Source of the DNA: Xanthostigma xanthostigma | Lineage: Eukaryota; Arthropoda; Insecta; Raphidioptera; Raphidiidae | Length of the DNA: 64,000 nt | NCBI GenBank assembly: GCA_963575645.1 | Contig: OY754467.1 | Span: 4,774,001-4,838,000, forward strand | Direction of reading: 5' to 3' | In this document: positions 11,773-24,628 of the stretch, piece by piece | How the letters are laid out: every line of letters starts with the position of its first letter | Numbering within the stretch: the first letter of the stretch is position 1 | Notes under the pieces: model-generated | Told to the model about the DNA's origin: nothing | The model's input: only the letters and a program-made list of their open reading frames with translations | Databases searched by the model: none | Translations under genes and position numbers: made by a program

Positions 11773-11940
11773 GCGCTCGGTCTCCTTTACATAGCAGAAG
11801 GCAAACTTTGTTGAAGATAAGTTAACAAAATAAAAAATGATTGTTCTACAGTTACAACAATCGTAATTCTCTGTTAACTCATCTTCAACAAAGTTTGCTG
11901 CTTTGACGGCGGTATTCTGCTATTGAAGGAGACCGAGCGC
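11773..11940. mobile_element. Small TIR element (MITE)
   Basis: gcgctcggtctcctt at the left and aaggagaccgagcgc at the right are perfect 15 bp inverted ends. Inner blocks 'gcaaactttgttgaagat' and 'atcttcaacaaagtttgc' are also inverted. 168 bp, no coding capacity. Confidence 0.72.
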
Positions 11941-12194
11941 CACGTAATGTTACTATGATACTATATTATTAGGACTTAGGTTACTACTTAGTAAACAGAT
12001 ATTTAACAATGAGTCGGTTTTGTAATTCATCTTATGTCTGATAGAAAAATTTTAAGTTTTTTTTTTCTCTAAAATTATCCCTAAAAATATTACGGCCCTA
12101 AAGAAATCCCATTCTACATTTTATCCCTCCAAATTTAGGGGGGAACCCCCAAGTTGGCAACCCCGGCAGTAGGTATTACACTACACTACAATTA

Positions 12195-12328
12195 TTACGA
12201 TGAAGGAAGGTTTTGGTTGAGGATTATAAATAAATAAGCTTTACCAATGTTTCGCTAGTGACCACTAGCGAAACATTGGTAAAGCTTATTTATTTATGAT
12301 CCTCAACCAAAACCTTCCTTCATCGTAA
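12195..12328. mobile_element. Near-perfect 134 bp palindrome
   Basis: Arms of about 63 bp starting ttacgatgaaggaagg and ending ccttccttcatcgtaa meet at 'cactagtg'-like symmetry around 12261 with almost no spacer; one base differs. Recent or conserved hairpin MITE. Confidence 0.75.
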
Positions 12329-12772
12329 CATTCTATTGGATCAACACTTCTTTATGCTGAAGACTACAATTATTACTACCTTTCAATAATCATTGCATCA
12401 AACCCTCAACCATGAGGGGTTTTGTTACAATTAATTACAAACATGCGCAACGTGAAATTGGATAAAACCGTTCAAAAATGCAAATAACATCTTGTTCCGA
12501 AATTGACGGAACTTGATCTACTACGAACATTGGCTTTGTTCAATGTAGAAAAATGATGAAAACCAAACAGACCCCATGGAGTTTACTAATAGTCATATGT
12601 TCAATTGTTTTAGTAGGGTGCCGTTTCACTATTGTCTATGGCTTACTTCACTGTACAAGTAGAATAATTTTTAGTGCCACTGTAACTTATTGTTCCCTCA
12701 CTTCAGATGTTAGTTGATAGTATCGCTGCCTAACGGAATGGGTTTTTAAAACCCGAACAATCTTCTATTTTG

Positions 12773-13204
12773 TAGAGGAAGGAGTATTCGAAAAAAAAAG
12801 TTTCGGACAAGAGTTGTAGGGATTCAAGATGAAAAAAAATAGGTTTAGGTTTTCTTTCATTTGGTTGAAGCGACTTCGAGATATCAAGGTCAATTCCACT
12901 TTTCTAAATAGGAATGCGTATTTTTTGTCTCGGATTATTGTTTTTTTGGGTTTTTTCCGACTCACACAATACATTAAAATAGGAACCAAACAGCGGATCA
13001 GGATTGAGTCAAATCGAAAAATGTTTGGTACAAAAACTATTTTCTTTAACCCAAAAAATAATAACTCGAAATAAAAAGTGGAGGTGATCTTGATATCTCG
13101 GATGCGCCTCCACCAAATGAAAAAAAAACTACACCAATGTTCTTCCCCCTCTTTTCTCTCTAACTTTTGACCGAAACTTCTTTTTCGAAAACCCTTCCTC
13201 TACG
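12773..13204. mobile_element. MITE with imperfect long inverted repeats
   Basis: The left arm 'gtagaggaaggag..ttcgaaaaa' is mirrored by 'tttttcgaaaacccttcctctac' at the right. Inner blocks 'ttcatttggttgaagcg' and 'gatatcaaggtcaa' are mirrored by 'ttgatatctcggatgcgcctccaccaaatgaa'. No target duplication is clear. Short open frames in it are by-products of the arms. Confidence 0.55.
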
Positions 13205-13934
13205 AAAGAAAAAGGTGTTCTGGTTTTAAAAATCTATCCTGTATATTAACATTGGACATATGCATATTGGTATTATATTTCGCTGCATCTTTGTGCAGAT
13301 AATGAATTGAAGAAATATCCATAATATGAAATTAAAAATTTTGGAATGATACTAAAACTAGGGGATCGTTTTAAAAAAAAAACAGGAACTGCATCGCGTT
13401 CTTAATTTGACAGGCGATCCGGGATAAAAGCAGAATTGACAATTTTACTGAACTGAACATAAAAAAAAAACTAAAATATAACGTAGATAATATTTAACAA
13501 ACTGCCTTTAATTAAAACAAAATGAAATAAAGGTGAACTTAAATCGCCTTTGTTAATAAATATCAGTTTTATTGGATTAGAATTTGTGACACAGACTTAT
13601 TAATATTAATTATAATAATAATAATAACGAAGGGCACTATTTTGTGAACACTTTTTTAAAAAATAAAGATATTTAAATTAAGTACACTGAACATTGTGAA
13701 TTTTAATAAATGCAATGTGCTAAGAAAAGAGAATTGTTCATTTTAATTTTTTTTTTTATTAAAATGAAATTAAAATATTGTAAACAATTAAATTATAATG
13801 ACGTCATTGTTTTGTACTAACACAGTATAACGAAAAGTTTTACTCCTGCCGGACACTTTAATTCTGTTTTCTTGTGACTACCTGCGATGTTCTTGGAGGT
13901 GCAAACATTCAGTACCATAACCTATTGGTGTAAA
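13205..13934. other. AT-rich intergenic stretch
   Basis: No gene or repeat recognised apart from short homopolymer and (ATA)n runs near 13610. Confidence 0.35.
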
Positions 13935-14617
13935 AGCTGGCTACGGAGAAAATGGGTGACTCGGTGCAAAGCTGAAAATTTGCAGAATAATAGGAGATAG
14001 TACAAGTAAGTAGGGAAAAAATTGCCAGAAGGCTAGGCGGAAGATAAAGGGCCGCCAGAAGGCGCTAATGTTGCGAAAAATCAGTGCACTTCTGGCAATT
14101 TCTATACTTATTCTGTAATTCAAAACTAGATTATATATTATATATATTATACATTATATGGGCATACTGAAAATTCAAACATGATATAATAATTACATTC
14201 GACAAATATTCAAAATTATTAATGGCATTTTGATAGAAGTAAAATTAAATAAATTAATAAAATTACGTAATTTTATTAATGAAAATATATGACGATTAAT
14301 TTTATTTCTATCAAAATGTCATTAATAATTTTGAATATTTGTCGAATGTAATTATTATATCATGTTTGAATTTTCAGTATGCCCTTATAACTATATAATG
14401 TATAATATATAATCTAGTTTTGAATTACAGAATAAGTATAGAGATTGCCAGAAGTGCACTGATTTTTCGCAACATTAGCGCCTTCTGGCGGCTCTTTATC
14501 TTCCGTCTAGCCTTCTGGCAATTTTTTCCCTACTTACTTGTACTATCTCCTATTATTCTGCAAATTTTCAGCTCTGCACCGAGTCACCCATTTTCTCCGT
14601 AGCCAGCTCTCCGTCTA
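13935..14617. mobile_element. Long palindromic element P1, copy A
   Basis: About 680 bp inverted repeat. The outer sequence agctggctacggagaaaatg is mirrored at the right by cattttctccgtagccagct, followed by ccgtctat. Arms of about 320 bp are nearly identical; only a short central region containing 'aaaattacgtaatttt' lies between. Each arm has a 60-codon open frame shared by all copies, but it comes from the arm sequence and shows no protein family. Other copies: 25431, 53331, 57231. Confidence 0.75.
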
Positions 14618-14993
14618 TATGTACGCATATACCTAATACTCCTACATTGCTAGTTCCCGTTAGTTAGCAACTGCAAACCGACGAAATCGCCGGAGTAGAA
14701 CTACTCGTTTATACGATGTGGTTATGTGCATGTATTTACCACCGCAGAAAATATCATAGCGATTCACTAAAACGGTGTAAATAGTTTTTAGATCATATAC
14801 AATTAGATAACTAATTAATTATAATAATACTTCAACATAAGTGTGCGTACTTTGGATTATAAGATCTAAATTAAATGCACTGTTCATTCATAAATAGTTT
14901 ATTTCTTTTCCATTATTAAAAAAAATTGATAATTACAGCGATAAAGCCTGTAACCACGAGACCCAGCTTCCTATGTTTGCCGCGTGTCGAAAC
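14618..14993. other. Intergenic stretch
   Basis: No gene, RNA or repeat recognised. Confidence 0.3.
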
Positions 14994-15497
14994 TAGTGAT
15001 GTGCCGAATATCCGTATCCGCGGATATCCGAGGGAGAAGAAAGATCCGTATCCGTTAGTTTTTGGCGGATCTTTTACCTTATTAATTTTCAATTCATAGA
15101 TGAAATTTTATATATATACGTGATTAGGTAATAATAAAAAACTGTTAAATTCCATTTAGATTATTTTTTATTTTTTTAAATCGTATTTGGCACCTTTATA
15201 TTGCAAACATTTATCGTAGTGAGTACTATACCAATAGTACATAACTCAAAGGTACTAAAAAACTATCTTTATAATGAGATATTGCAGATCGATCTTCGGA
15301 AAAAGACAATCTGTTATGAGAGTTAACTCTTAAAGAGGTCAATAACTTTTTCCCATAACAGATAGTTTCTTTCCAAAGGTCGATGTGCAATATTTACCGC
15401 CGTGTACTCTAAGAAAGTTAAGATCCGTATCCGTATCCGCGGATCTTGAAACCAAATATCCGCGGATATGCATTTTTAACGATCCGGCACATTACTA
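14994..15497. mobile_element. hAT-like non-autonomous element, copy 1
   Basis: Ends tagtgatgtgccg and cggcacattacta are inverted and carry the TAGNG start of hAT elements. The interior repeats 'atccgtatccg' and has an inner inverted repeat ('aaagacaatctgttat' against 'ataacagatagtttcttt'). The sister copy at 33660-34113 shows the target duplication; this one does not, so its flanks have changed. Confidence 0.65.
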
Positions 15498-16830
15498 CCC
15501 AGAAGCTGCCATATTGGTTCATGCGACAGATATCTGTCTACCGCTACGCTCGAGCTAGATCTCCTGGTTACAGACTTCGTGATTGCAACAAACAATCCGA
15601 TTTCATGGGTCTCTTGCTTTTATTGAGACAAATTTTAATGGTTCACTTTTTGGATGATTATCTCAAATCTTCAAAGGGGACATCAAGTCACCATGAAGTG
15701 GAAAAAAGTTTATCGCGAGAAATGGCAAGAAAATTAAAAATGTTATTTATAGAGACACTAAAGTGCTGAAATCAAATTTTACAGCTTGCGTTAAAATTTT
15801 GAATTGATTTAATGGTGCCTTTAATTTTATCTTCAAAATCTAAAAGACGACGCAGAATTTTTCGTTGAATCAAGAAATCTTCTATAATAACCATTATTTT
15901 TTATAGAGGCTATTGCTTTTAAACAATTAGAAAAATTGAATGAAATTGAAAAAAAAGTTATTTACCTATATCTAAAAGCACTAGGTTCTAAAAAAAAATA
16001 ATGTTTTAAATTAAAATATCCCAAAAAAGATTTTGGGAAAGTATCCATTTTATATAAAAATGTAAAAAATATTTTTAATTCAAAATCTTCTTTTTAAAAA
16101 ATAATGTGGGATTCTACAGGAACGTTTAAAAAAATATTGGAGATAGCTTTCTAAAAATCGTTCCAAATAGTTTTTGGTTGTTGAACTAAGGGCGCCAGCG
16201 TAATTTAAGAACTGATATAGTCGGGTCACCTGATAAAACATAATATGGATTGCATAATTTTTACAAAAAACACGAACTGCAACTTCTGTGTTTTCACACT
16301 TGATTTGTTCACTGTTACTAAATAATTAGTTTAATTTTTAAAAAATTAGAATAGGTATTTCGAAAAAAGTATGGACCATATAAGTACTTAGAAAAGAAAG
16401 TAAAGAACGATTCACAACTATTTTATAGGGACCAGTTAAATTAGATATCCCTTTGGACCATTCGAAAACATTATTGGAATTTTGTGGCAACCGTGCGCCG
16501 TTAAAAAAAAAAAAAACTAAAACTCTGATATGAAAGATCAGACGATTAGCAGTTATAATAACGAGTTAGTGTATTTTTTATTTCAAAGTACAATAAACCC
16601 CTGAAATTTCAAATTCGCACAAAAAAAATTGTTACAAAGTTTTAAATTGTCATTTCTCAATTTCTTTGCAGGTTTCAATAACGGAAAGTTCATTGATTAT
16701 TATTATTGAAAAAGTAGCCACAAAACATACACGTTTTGCTGAGTTTTAATCATATTTTGATTATGCTGAGCGAAACGTGCGTCGAGAATAAAGTGTGTTT
16801 TAGTATTTTGTGGAAGCTTTATCAGTATTC
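15498..16830. other. Intergenic stretch without a recognised gene
   Basis: AT-rich. A 107-codon frame starting in the hAT element and running to 15769 shows no family and is probably chance. Near 16740-16810 there is 'aaacgtgcgtcgagaataaagtgtgttttagt', which looks repeat-derived. Confidence 0.3.
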
Positions 16831-18087
16831 ATAGTCTAAGATCCGGTATTAGAAATATATAGCCTCATCTGTTATTTGATGATGACAAAGATTATATGTT
16901 AGATAATATATACATTGATAAATCGCACATGGGTTGCCTAGCTAAATCGCGTACCGATGCTGTTAAATTAAATAAATTCTAATAATTTTTTTGAATTAAC
17001 TTCCCCGATTTGTTAATCATAAAAATCGAGCCTAAGATGAGAGAATATGATACAAATAAAATGTTAACAAAACAAATAAACTCAAAGTACACAGAACACA
17101 ACTATTTACAAGATATGTTTATGTGGATGATTTATATATTTATGTATATAGAATCAATGGTATATTCCAATTTATTGTGTCATATTCTCTCGTCTTACGC
17201 TCGATTTTTATGATTAACAAATCGGGGAAGTTGATCCAAAAAAGTTAATTAGAATTTATTTAATTTAACAGCATCGGTACGCGATTTAGCTAGGCAACCC
17301 ATGTGCGATTTATTAATGTATATATTATACGAAAATTTGGTAATACGAAAATCACGTGGTCACAGAACTATAAAACTTGGAAACTGGCCTCATATACACG
17401 GCGTTATATGGGAGACAGGCAAAATTAATGTATAAGAATCTGTTAGAGATTCGTCGGCATTTAGCACAGAAAAGAATCTCTAACGAGATTCTTCGATTTA
17501 ACATATAAACTTTGTCATCATCAAATAACAGATGAGGGTATACAGATTGTATCAAATCAAAACGGTCCATAGAACATTCTGTGTGTAAGACAGAGACGAT
17601 ATTATATAAAGCACTAAAGCAGTAAGTAAGAATGAGATAAATGATCGCTAATAGTTACTGTGGTTACATAAATAAATAATTACGTACACTTTAAATCTTT
17701 TTACCAATTTATCAATTAAAACAACTAAACTGTAATATTAATGTTTTCAAAGACAGCTACAAATAAATTTATTATGTCGGCGGTTGAATTGCCACCATAA
17801 AACCATTTAATTATTTGGATTTTTCCCGAACAGTATAAATAGCCATTTTATCAATAATTTCACTAGTGAATACTGACATTTGATAAAATTGTGATTTTTA
17901 CTGTAGAAAACAAAGACGATACTATCAGATTGTATAACCACAGTAACTATTAGCGATCATTTATCTCATTCTTACTTACTGCTTTAGTGCTTTATATAAT
18001 ATCGTCTCTGTCTTACACACAGAATGTTCTATGGACCGTTTTGATTTGATACAATCTGTATATCTCTAATACCGGATCTCACACTAT
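16831..18087. mobile_element. Palindromic element P3 interrupted by a younger element
   Basis: The left end atagtctaagatccggtatt is mirrored by the right end 'taataccggatctcacactat'. Inner blocks around 'cgcacatgggttgcctagctaaatcgcgtaccgatgctgtta' recur inverted at 17260-17310, and 'catctgttatttgatgatga' recurs inverted at 17515-17535. The right arm is split by the TA-flanked element at 17543-18058, so P3 is the older element. Confidence 0.65.
17543..18058. mobile_element. TA-target MITE P2, copy 1, nested in P3
   Basis: Inverted ends cagattgtatcaaatcaaaa and ttttgatttgatacaatctg, with arms of about 115-120 bp, flanked by TA on both sides (17541-17542 and 18059-18060). The sequence outside matches the two parts of the P3 arm it split. 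A TA target fits Tc1/mariner-type mobilisation. Sister copy at 23456-23993. Confidence 0.75.
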
Positions 18088-18669
18088 CAGCATCTTCACA
18101 CCAAAGTGCAAAGGTTCCATCCCCGTTCAGTTGATGAAAACCGCTATTTATTTTAAGAATGAATAAAAGTTTTTGAAAAATACAATTTGAAACACAATTT
18201 CTAACACATTGCAAATAACGTAAGCAAATTTTTGTAAATAAATTAACACAGTTGTAAAACAAATAATTATATACACTTATTATCAGTTTTAATGTTTGAA
18301 ATAATTTATAAATAAATAATTATTTAATAAATACGTTCTATTATTAAATTTATGTTTATATTTTCATATTTTTTTTGCACATAACGACATGTATTCATAA
18401 AAAAACTGATTTTCAAAAATTTTTATTATTTAAAAAAGTTATGATTTTTCATTCTTCATCTATTATCTCGCATCGCACTGAATTTTCCTCTTTTGCTTTT
18501 TAATTAAAATAATGGTTGCTTATAATATTAATAGAAACTTAATATACCTACTTCTCTTGTTGTCTCATCCAGTTTGGCGTCAAGCTGAATTGCGTAAAAA
18601 ATGTTTTTGGATGGTACTTTATCCGGCTTGACGCACGTGAAAAACTTCTTTTATTAATCGCTATAAACA
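18088..18669. other. Intergenic stretch
   Basis: AT-rich; no gene or repeat recognised. Confidence 0.3.
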
Positions 18670-19190
18670 TACTTTATTCAACACGCGTGAGTAATATATA
18701 ATTTCGGGGCCCTGCTGAATTCGGGAGAAATAATAAATTACTTCATGTTGACGCGTAGAGTGCTAATAATGAGCCGAAACTGTACGATAATGTATTACTG
18801 CATGGTTTCTGGACCAATAAGAACGCGGTAGCGAGCCGAAACTGTACGGTAATAAATTATTACTGCATAGTTTCTGGACCAATAGGAACGCGGTAGCGAT
18901 TTGTATATATGAAAACAGCATCACAATTCAGCGAAAGTCAGGGCCATCTTGTGTGCATCGAGGGCAGTGGGTACGTCAACCAATGAAGTGATTTATTATT
19001 TTTCCCTCTTTTATTAGGGCCTCGATCACATATTACTCGTGCTAGTTGAATAAAGTATTATGTGCGACCATTGATCGAAGAAGAATATTCCACTCGCGTG
19101 TTACCGCACTCGCTACGCTCGTGCGGTAACACGCGAGTGGAATATTCTCCTTCTCTCACTAGTCGCACAATATACTATTAATGCTACCAC
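18670..19190. mobile_element. Composite TIR repeat, copy 1
   Basis: tactttattcaacacgcgtg at the left is mirrored by 'gctagttgaataaagta' ending at 19057. The inner 'agtaatat.taatttcggggccct' is mirrored by 'agggcctcgatcacatattact'. It is followed directly by a second palindrome (about 19053-19185) with arms 'gaatattccactcgcgtgttaccgcac'. Both parts recur in the same order at 41772-42264, so they travel together. An internal 'ccaataRgaacgcggtagcga' block is duplicated. Confidence 0.6.
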
Positions 19191-20490
19191 TTTATAATAG
19201 GTACGTGCAATGTACTTTATTTTTTCGTTTGAGGGGGCAGCTACCCCTCGCTGGATACTCACTTAGTGGAGATAACCTCAATCTTTTTTTTTATCATAGC
19301 TATTTCTAAACTTATCATTTTATTTACAGACACAAGTTGACAATATAAGAATGACGAATATAACTGACCTCTGTGGACGTTTGCAGAACTAATTTCATGA
19401 CATTTTCAAAAATTTTGTTTCCAGTCTATTAAGGTAAGTGCACAAAATCATGTTTCATTTCACGTTTTATTTTTATCATTGTTTTTATTGGGTAACGCAC
19501 CCACCAGCAGTATTTGTTTTTTTTATGTAAGGATGTAGCACGCTGAGTATTTCAAAGTATTATTAATTTTTATCTGAGGTCGGCGCTGGCATTATGTTAT
19601 GTCACTACGGAAATATGTTATGTCATTATCAAGTATTCACAGACATTGTTCGAAGTTGTCCTCGTTTTGTTGGACACAAAGATGCTTCTGTACATGGTTG
19701 TAGTAACTATAAGGGCCATTGGCGTAGAAAGAGGGGGGGCGGGCAAGAATATTAATTGTTCACATATAATCTACGTTTTTTTGGCGTGAAATTTCTCCAG
19801 AATGTCGTGTTAATTGATATGATTTCGCTCCTAGGATAAAATCGTTTCCCCTCCTAGGATAAAATCGTTGCTACGTCTAGGATAAGGGCCTTCTGCGAAT
19901 TATTTCCAATTCGTGCTAGCATTTCTTCACGCGCGTTAACCGAGCTTTTGAATTAATTAAATAAAATTTTAAAAAAATTGATCAAACTTTAAAAGGCTGT
20001 TTCTCTCTTATTTTTGTTGATAAAAGAGTTAATAAAGTATTTGTTCGTCTATTTGATTTCTACACGCTATTAAAAAAGAAAAATGGACTTAAAAATCATT
20101 CGATATATAAATAAACATTCGACAAACTTTTTTACAACTACTCGGTTTTACTCCTGAAAAAGTATTCTTTTGATGCGATGGCAAATTGTTAGCAGTAAAC
20201 AATTGTCCTCGTGTGCCGCATACCAACATTACAAAACAAAAATCTCCTTTGTGGATTTAAAAAAAAATACGACGGCAATTAAAAACATTACATTTCTCCT
20301 GTGGGAACGTTGAGCTATCCATTACGCACGCCTGGCGTTCGATTTTTTTTTTCTTCCTTCAGTACAGTTTAGGTTCAAAAAGTATATTTAACTCTAATAT
20401 ACAGGGTGTGTCCGAAGTAATGAGAAAGCTCTTTAAACGCGATCCTCTATTTCCCCAACAGCGGATATACACAACTCGCCTGGAACATCA
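19191..20490. other. Intergenic stretch without a recognised gene
   Basis: A short degenerate tandem repeat 'ctcctaggataaaatcgtt' (three units) lies at 19829-19884. 'tacagggtgtgtccgaagtaatgag' at 20400 looks like a mariner-type terminal sequence without a visible partner. No coding signal. Confidence 0.35.
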
Positions 20491-20800
20491 TGACGCGTAG
20501 TGCAGGAATATCAAACTTTCGGCCGGTCTGGTGTACCTATACTATTTTTCTTCATACCTCGGTCGTAAGTACGCTTATTAAATACATTAATTAATTACTT
20601 ATTAATTACATAAAAACACAAGTAAATTCAAAGAAAGCGGCTTTGAGGTTATACGTATTAGCTAAAATGTAATAGGGTTGCTATGGAAACAACATCTAAA
20701 CAACAGTTGATAGGTTGTTTTTGGTTTACTGCCGCCCGAACTTACGTACTTCCCGCATCAGTGCGTGTAATCCCACTAATGCGTAAATGTTAGACTTTCT
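20491..20800 (+). repeat. Dispersed repeat shared with 39672-39990
   Basis: The block 'atatcaaactttcggcc', 'actatttttcttcatacctcggtcgtaagtacgcttatt', 'actgccgcccgaac.tacgtacttcccgc.tcagtgcgtgtaatccca' is shared in order and spacing with 39672-39990. About 85-90% similar by eye. Origin not identified. Confidence 0.65.
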
Positions 20801-21276
20801 GCTTTACAATTGATTGATCTTTACGCTACTTTTTTATATATTGACGAGTTCGAAATGGGAATCATGTAAATTCGTCATGAACGGGTAACTACGGGCCAAT
20901 TTTCAATTTAAACCGTATAAGAATGTTAGTAACAGTGAACAAAATGTCAATCAAACATTTATTTATTGATCAAGAAAGATTTTTAAACATTTTAACGTAT
21001 TGTTATTCCTGTTTTGAAATATTAGTTTTTGTATCTAGAACGTAATGAAGGTTATTACGTTACGAGTTGTGACATTATGGAAAAACGAGTGATCATCAAG
21101 TTTTAACAGTCACACGAGTCATAATTACTTTCGAGATACATACTACATTTTTTGCACGTACCCCTTATATAATAGCTGGTTTTCACATAATTTTCAGCTA
21201 TTAACTTTTTTGACAGTTCGAACTTTACATTCATTTGGTTGTTTGTGTTAATTGGTTAGATGTAAGTTTTTTTTTA

Positions 21277-21595
21277 AAGTGAAACTTTTATTCTATCGCC
21301 CCGAATTTTTCTGACCGTCTGTTGCATGTCGCATTACAGGCGGCCGCGGAGTAGGGGTAAAGTGAAAGGCGTTCGAAGTAGGCGCTCAGTAGAGCAGCCA
21401 AGGCCAATATGGCGGCGCTTATGGTTAGCATCAGCTGACCGTGTAGTATGTATAACACATAGTCAGTCTGTCATGCGGGCAAGTGCTGTACAGTGTTTAC
21501 ATGTTTTTATTCGTGTATTCATGTGAATATTGTTGTTAATCGTGATGGATAAGTGTCTACAATCCAACGCCTACAATCCAATAAAAGTTTCACTT
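21277..21595. mobile_element. Short TIR element with AAGTGAAACTTTTATT ends
   Basis: Perfect 16 bp inverted ends aagtgaaacttttatt and aataaaagtttcactt enclose about 290 bp that is more GC-rich than its surroundings (containing 'ggcggccgcggag' and 'aatatggcggcgctta'). No protein family is seen inside. Confidence 0.55.
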
Positions 21596-22139
21596 GCGTC
21601 GTGGTTTCTTAAAACCACACAACTGTTTTTTTTTACTTTACTCACTAGTGCTAAATAGGTTTTTTATGACTGCTGTGTAAGCACGAAAAGCAGATATTTC
21701 ATAGGGGAGTGTGCCAAAAAAGATGACAAAATTTTTATTTAAGAATTTTCGAGTTCTATGTTTCAAGTCTCAATACATTTTTTCCTAGAGGCGGAAAAAA
21801 CTGTTTTCCACAGCTGTAGTATCATGTTTGAAATGTTTTAATCAAGGATAGCTCTGTATCTATACTATTTTGGTATTCATTGTAATGACTCGTTGGTTAA
21901 GCCATTATACAAGTCTGTGAATCCCCCACGTAAACAGTCCGGCTGGACTAATTAAGTCTAATGATGATTCTTGCCACGTACCCATTGTAAATAACGATGT
22001 CACACCTTAAAATTAATTGTAAAATTATGAAAAAAATGTTCCAGAATTGTGGATGCGCTTTGCACGCCAAAAGTGTACATAAATATTAAACAATTTTTTT
22101 TTAATTTTATCACCTTGTTCCGGTTTATTTATACAATGT
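21596..22139. other. Intergenic stretch
   Basis: No gene or repeat recognised. Confidence 0.3.
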
Positions 22140-23118
22140 GGTAATTGCTCGTATTCCTCTAGGGAGAAGAAACTATGACTAATTTGGAATGATTTAACCT
22201 CTATCACTTGGGGGTTCCCAATGCGTCATTTTCGAGAAAATCTACTTCGGTTTTCTTTTTACAAAAATCCGAATTTTTGGTGTTAAGAACTAAAATATTT
22301 TTGGCTTGAATTTTTCCTTGATCTGATAGCTTAATAATTGGCAAACCTTCCTAAAGCTAAAAATGATGATAGTTAGTGTTAGATTTTATGTTGTTAAAAC
22401 TGACAATGAATAAAAAAAAATTGGTTGTCTGTAAAGTCGGTTTACGGACGATAGTTTTACGTGATAACGTATTCCGTAATACATAACCTAAATTCTACAT
22501 ATAATAATTATAATAATTCGAATCTATGATATTGCATCTTTCGCTTCAAATTTAGGTTAATTTTATGTATTAAAATACTCACCACCTATAATAATAATTG
22601 TTTTTTTTTTAACTTTCTTTCTTTCGTATTTATTTTAAGTCTCAAAGATTAATTGTCATAATATTTTGAAAACAATTGTTTCACTGTTTATATAAAATTC
22701 CAAAACCTACTTACAATATTGAAGTATTTTCATACGTCAAAAAATTGATTTTTATAATGATAAAATTTGTATGAAAACGATTTTTTCGAGAGATGAGACC
22801 TAGCTAAAACGATTTTTTGCCCCCCAAAATCCATTTTCAGTAAATTTCATCCAAATCGTTAGGGCCGTTTTCGAGAAAAGCACGCACAGGGTCAGACGGA
22901 ACGTTAGGAACGTTACACTTTTTCGTGCATGCAGCCGGTGTTTCATCAATTTATAAGATTGATGATTCATCAATTTATAAGACGTTATCACGTCAAAAAA
23001 AAATTCTTCACGGAAGTGTCATTATCATAAAAAATGACGCAGTTCCGACCCCTAAGTGATAGCGGTTAATCATTCCAAATTATAGTTTCTTCTTTCGAGA
23101 GGATTACGAGTAGTTACC
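22140..23118. mobile_element. ~980 bp element with ~80 bp inverted ends
   Basis: The left end 'ggtaattgctcgtattcctctagggagaagaaactat' is mirrored by 'atagtttcttctttcgagaggattacgagtagttacc'. 'aatttggaatgattt', 'tatcacttggggg' and 'aatgcgtcatttt' are mirrored further in. The interior (22280-22990) shows no transposase. Confidence 0.6.
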
Positions 23119-23455
23119 GGTCACCCTATATATAATCACGATAGTTTTGGAGTTTGCACTCGACATCCAAAATATCGAGATTTTTATTGCCCTAATAAAA
23201 ATATAATTCTTTAGTACATAAATAATTATTATCTAATATATTTCTAATTATCATATTACCATTTAATATTGGGAAAGCAAAATGTGATAATATAACTCAC
23301 AAAGTGACCAAATTTTTCTTGGAATAATTGGCCTTATTCACCAAATATAACTGGAAAATAATATTATATCTTATACACACAGCATAATATAGTAAATTAA
23401 AATATTAATTATATTATCAATGGACAAATAAATAGCTATAATTTGCTATAATATA
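23119..23455. other. Intergenic stretch
   Basis: AT-rich, nothing recognised. Confidence 0.3.
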
Positions 23456-23993
23456 CAGATTGTATCAAATCAAAACGGTCCATAGAACATTCTGTGTGTA
23501 AGACAGAGAAGATATTATATAAAGCACTAAAGCAGTAAGTAAGAATGAGATAAATGATCGTTAATAGTTACTGTGGCTATACAATCTAATAGTACCTATC
23601 GTCTTTGTTTTCTACAGTAAAAATAACAATTTTATCAAATGTCAGTATTCACTAGTGAAATTATTGATAAAATGGCTATTTATTATAATCGATTAGGATA
23701 TTGTTTGGCAGAACGTGGAGGTCTTTTTGAATATTTAATAAATTAATTATTAAAAGTATTGTTAAAACTTTTGTACCAGATATAAATAATAATACGAATT
23801 AATATTACGGTTTAGTTGTTTTAATTGATAAATCGGTAATAAGATTTACATTTTACAGTGTACGTAATTATTTATTTACGTAACCACAGTAACTATTAGC
23901 GCTCATTTATCTCATTCTTACTTACTGCTTTATATATCGTCTCTGTCTTACACACAGAATGTTCTATGGAACGTTTTGATTTGATGCACTCTG
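23456..23993. mobile_element. TA-target MITE P2, copy 2
   Basis: Same ends (cagattgtatcaaatcaaaa at the left; ttttgatttgatgcactctg at the right, slightly changed) and TA flanks as 17543-18058. The interior also matches ('gtcagtattcactagtgaaattattgataaaatggctattta'). Confidence 0.75.
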
Positions 23994-24480
23994 TATAACA
24001 TCTACGATCGCGGCGGCTGAATTATCATTTATTCTACTGCCAAACCTAACAAGGTGTCAACCGGCAGCCCCAGTCTCGTGTGCAGCGCCCTTTAGAGAGT
24101 ACGCTGACATGAACGTTCACTATATCGAGGTTGAATAAAATATCAAATTTCTCCTGTTATTAGTTAATTTAATTTGAGAACCGAAAGTGACTTGTTTGGA
24201 TAAGAAATAATTTTGCAATGTGTGTTTCATAATATTATAGCAAACTATAGCTATATTTATTTGTGTATTTATAACCTTACATTCTTATTCTGTAAAGAAA
24301 CTATTAAGTTATTAATTGTTATTATCATTATTTAGTTTATAATATTATTTAGTAAATAAAGCCCGGGCGGCCAGGCCACGCTCATCATCATCGCAATTTG
24401 TCTCTGTGGCCCTCGTACGTCGATTTTTTGGTAAACTATAAAATAAACCCGAAAAGGACGCCACTGTCGCATCTTTTGAT
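23994..24480. other. Intergenic stretch
   Basis: An isolated right-type end 'ctcgtgtgcagcgccctttag' at about 24076 matches the 9252-10413 element; the rest is unrecognised. Confidence 0.35.
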
Positions 24481-24628
24481 ACACGAGCGTTACGAATGAC
24501 GAGTCGAACAAAATTTGTTCACTAATGTAGGTACATTTAAAATTTAAATAATATGAAGGTGATCAACATTTTAAATGTATACGTTAAGGAATGAATTTCA
24601 TTCGACTCGTCATTCGTATTGCTCGTGT
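24481..24628. mobile_element. Small hairpin MITE
   Basis: acacgagcgttacgaatgac at the left and 'gtcattcgtattgctcgtgt' at the right are inverted. The match extends through 'gagtcga', 'attcattc'-like and 'acatttaaaat' blocks to near the centre. Confidence 0.65.

Noticed and set aside
13941-14123. 60-codon frames beginning [10 protein letters not shown] in both arms of the palindromes.
   Set aside because: They occur in every arm of every P1 copy because the arms are repeats; they show no domain and the frame simply covers arm sequence.
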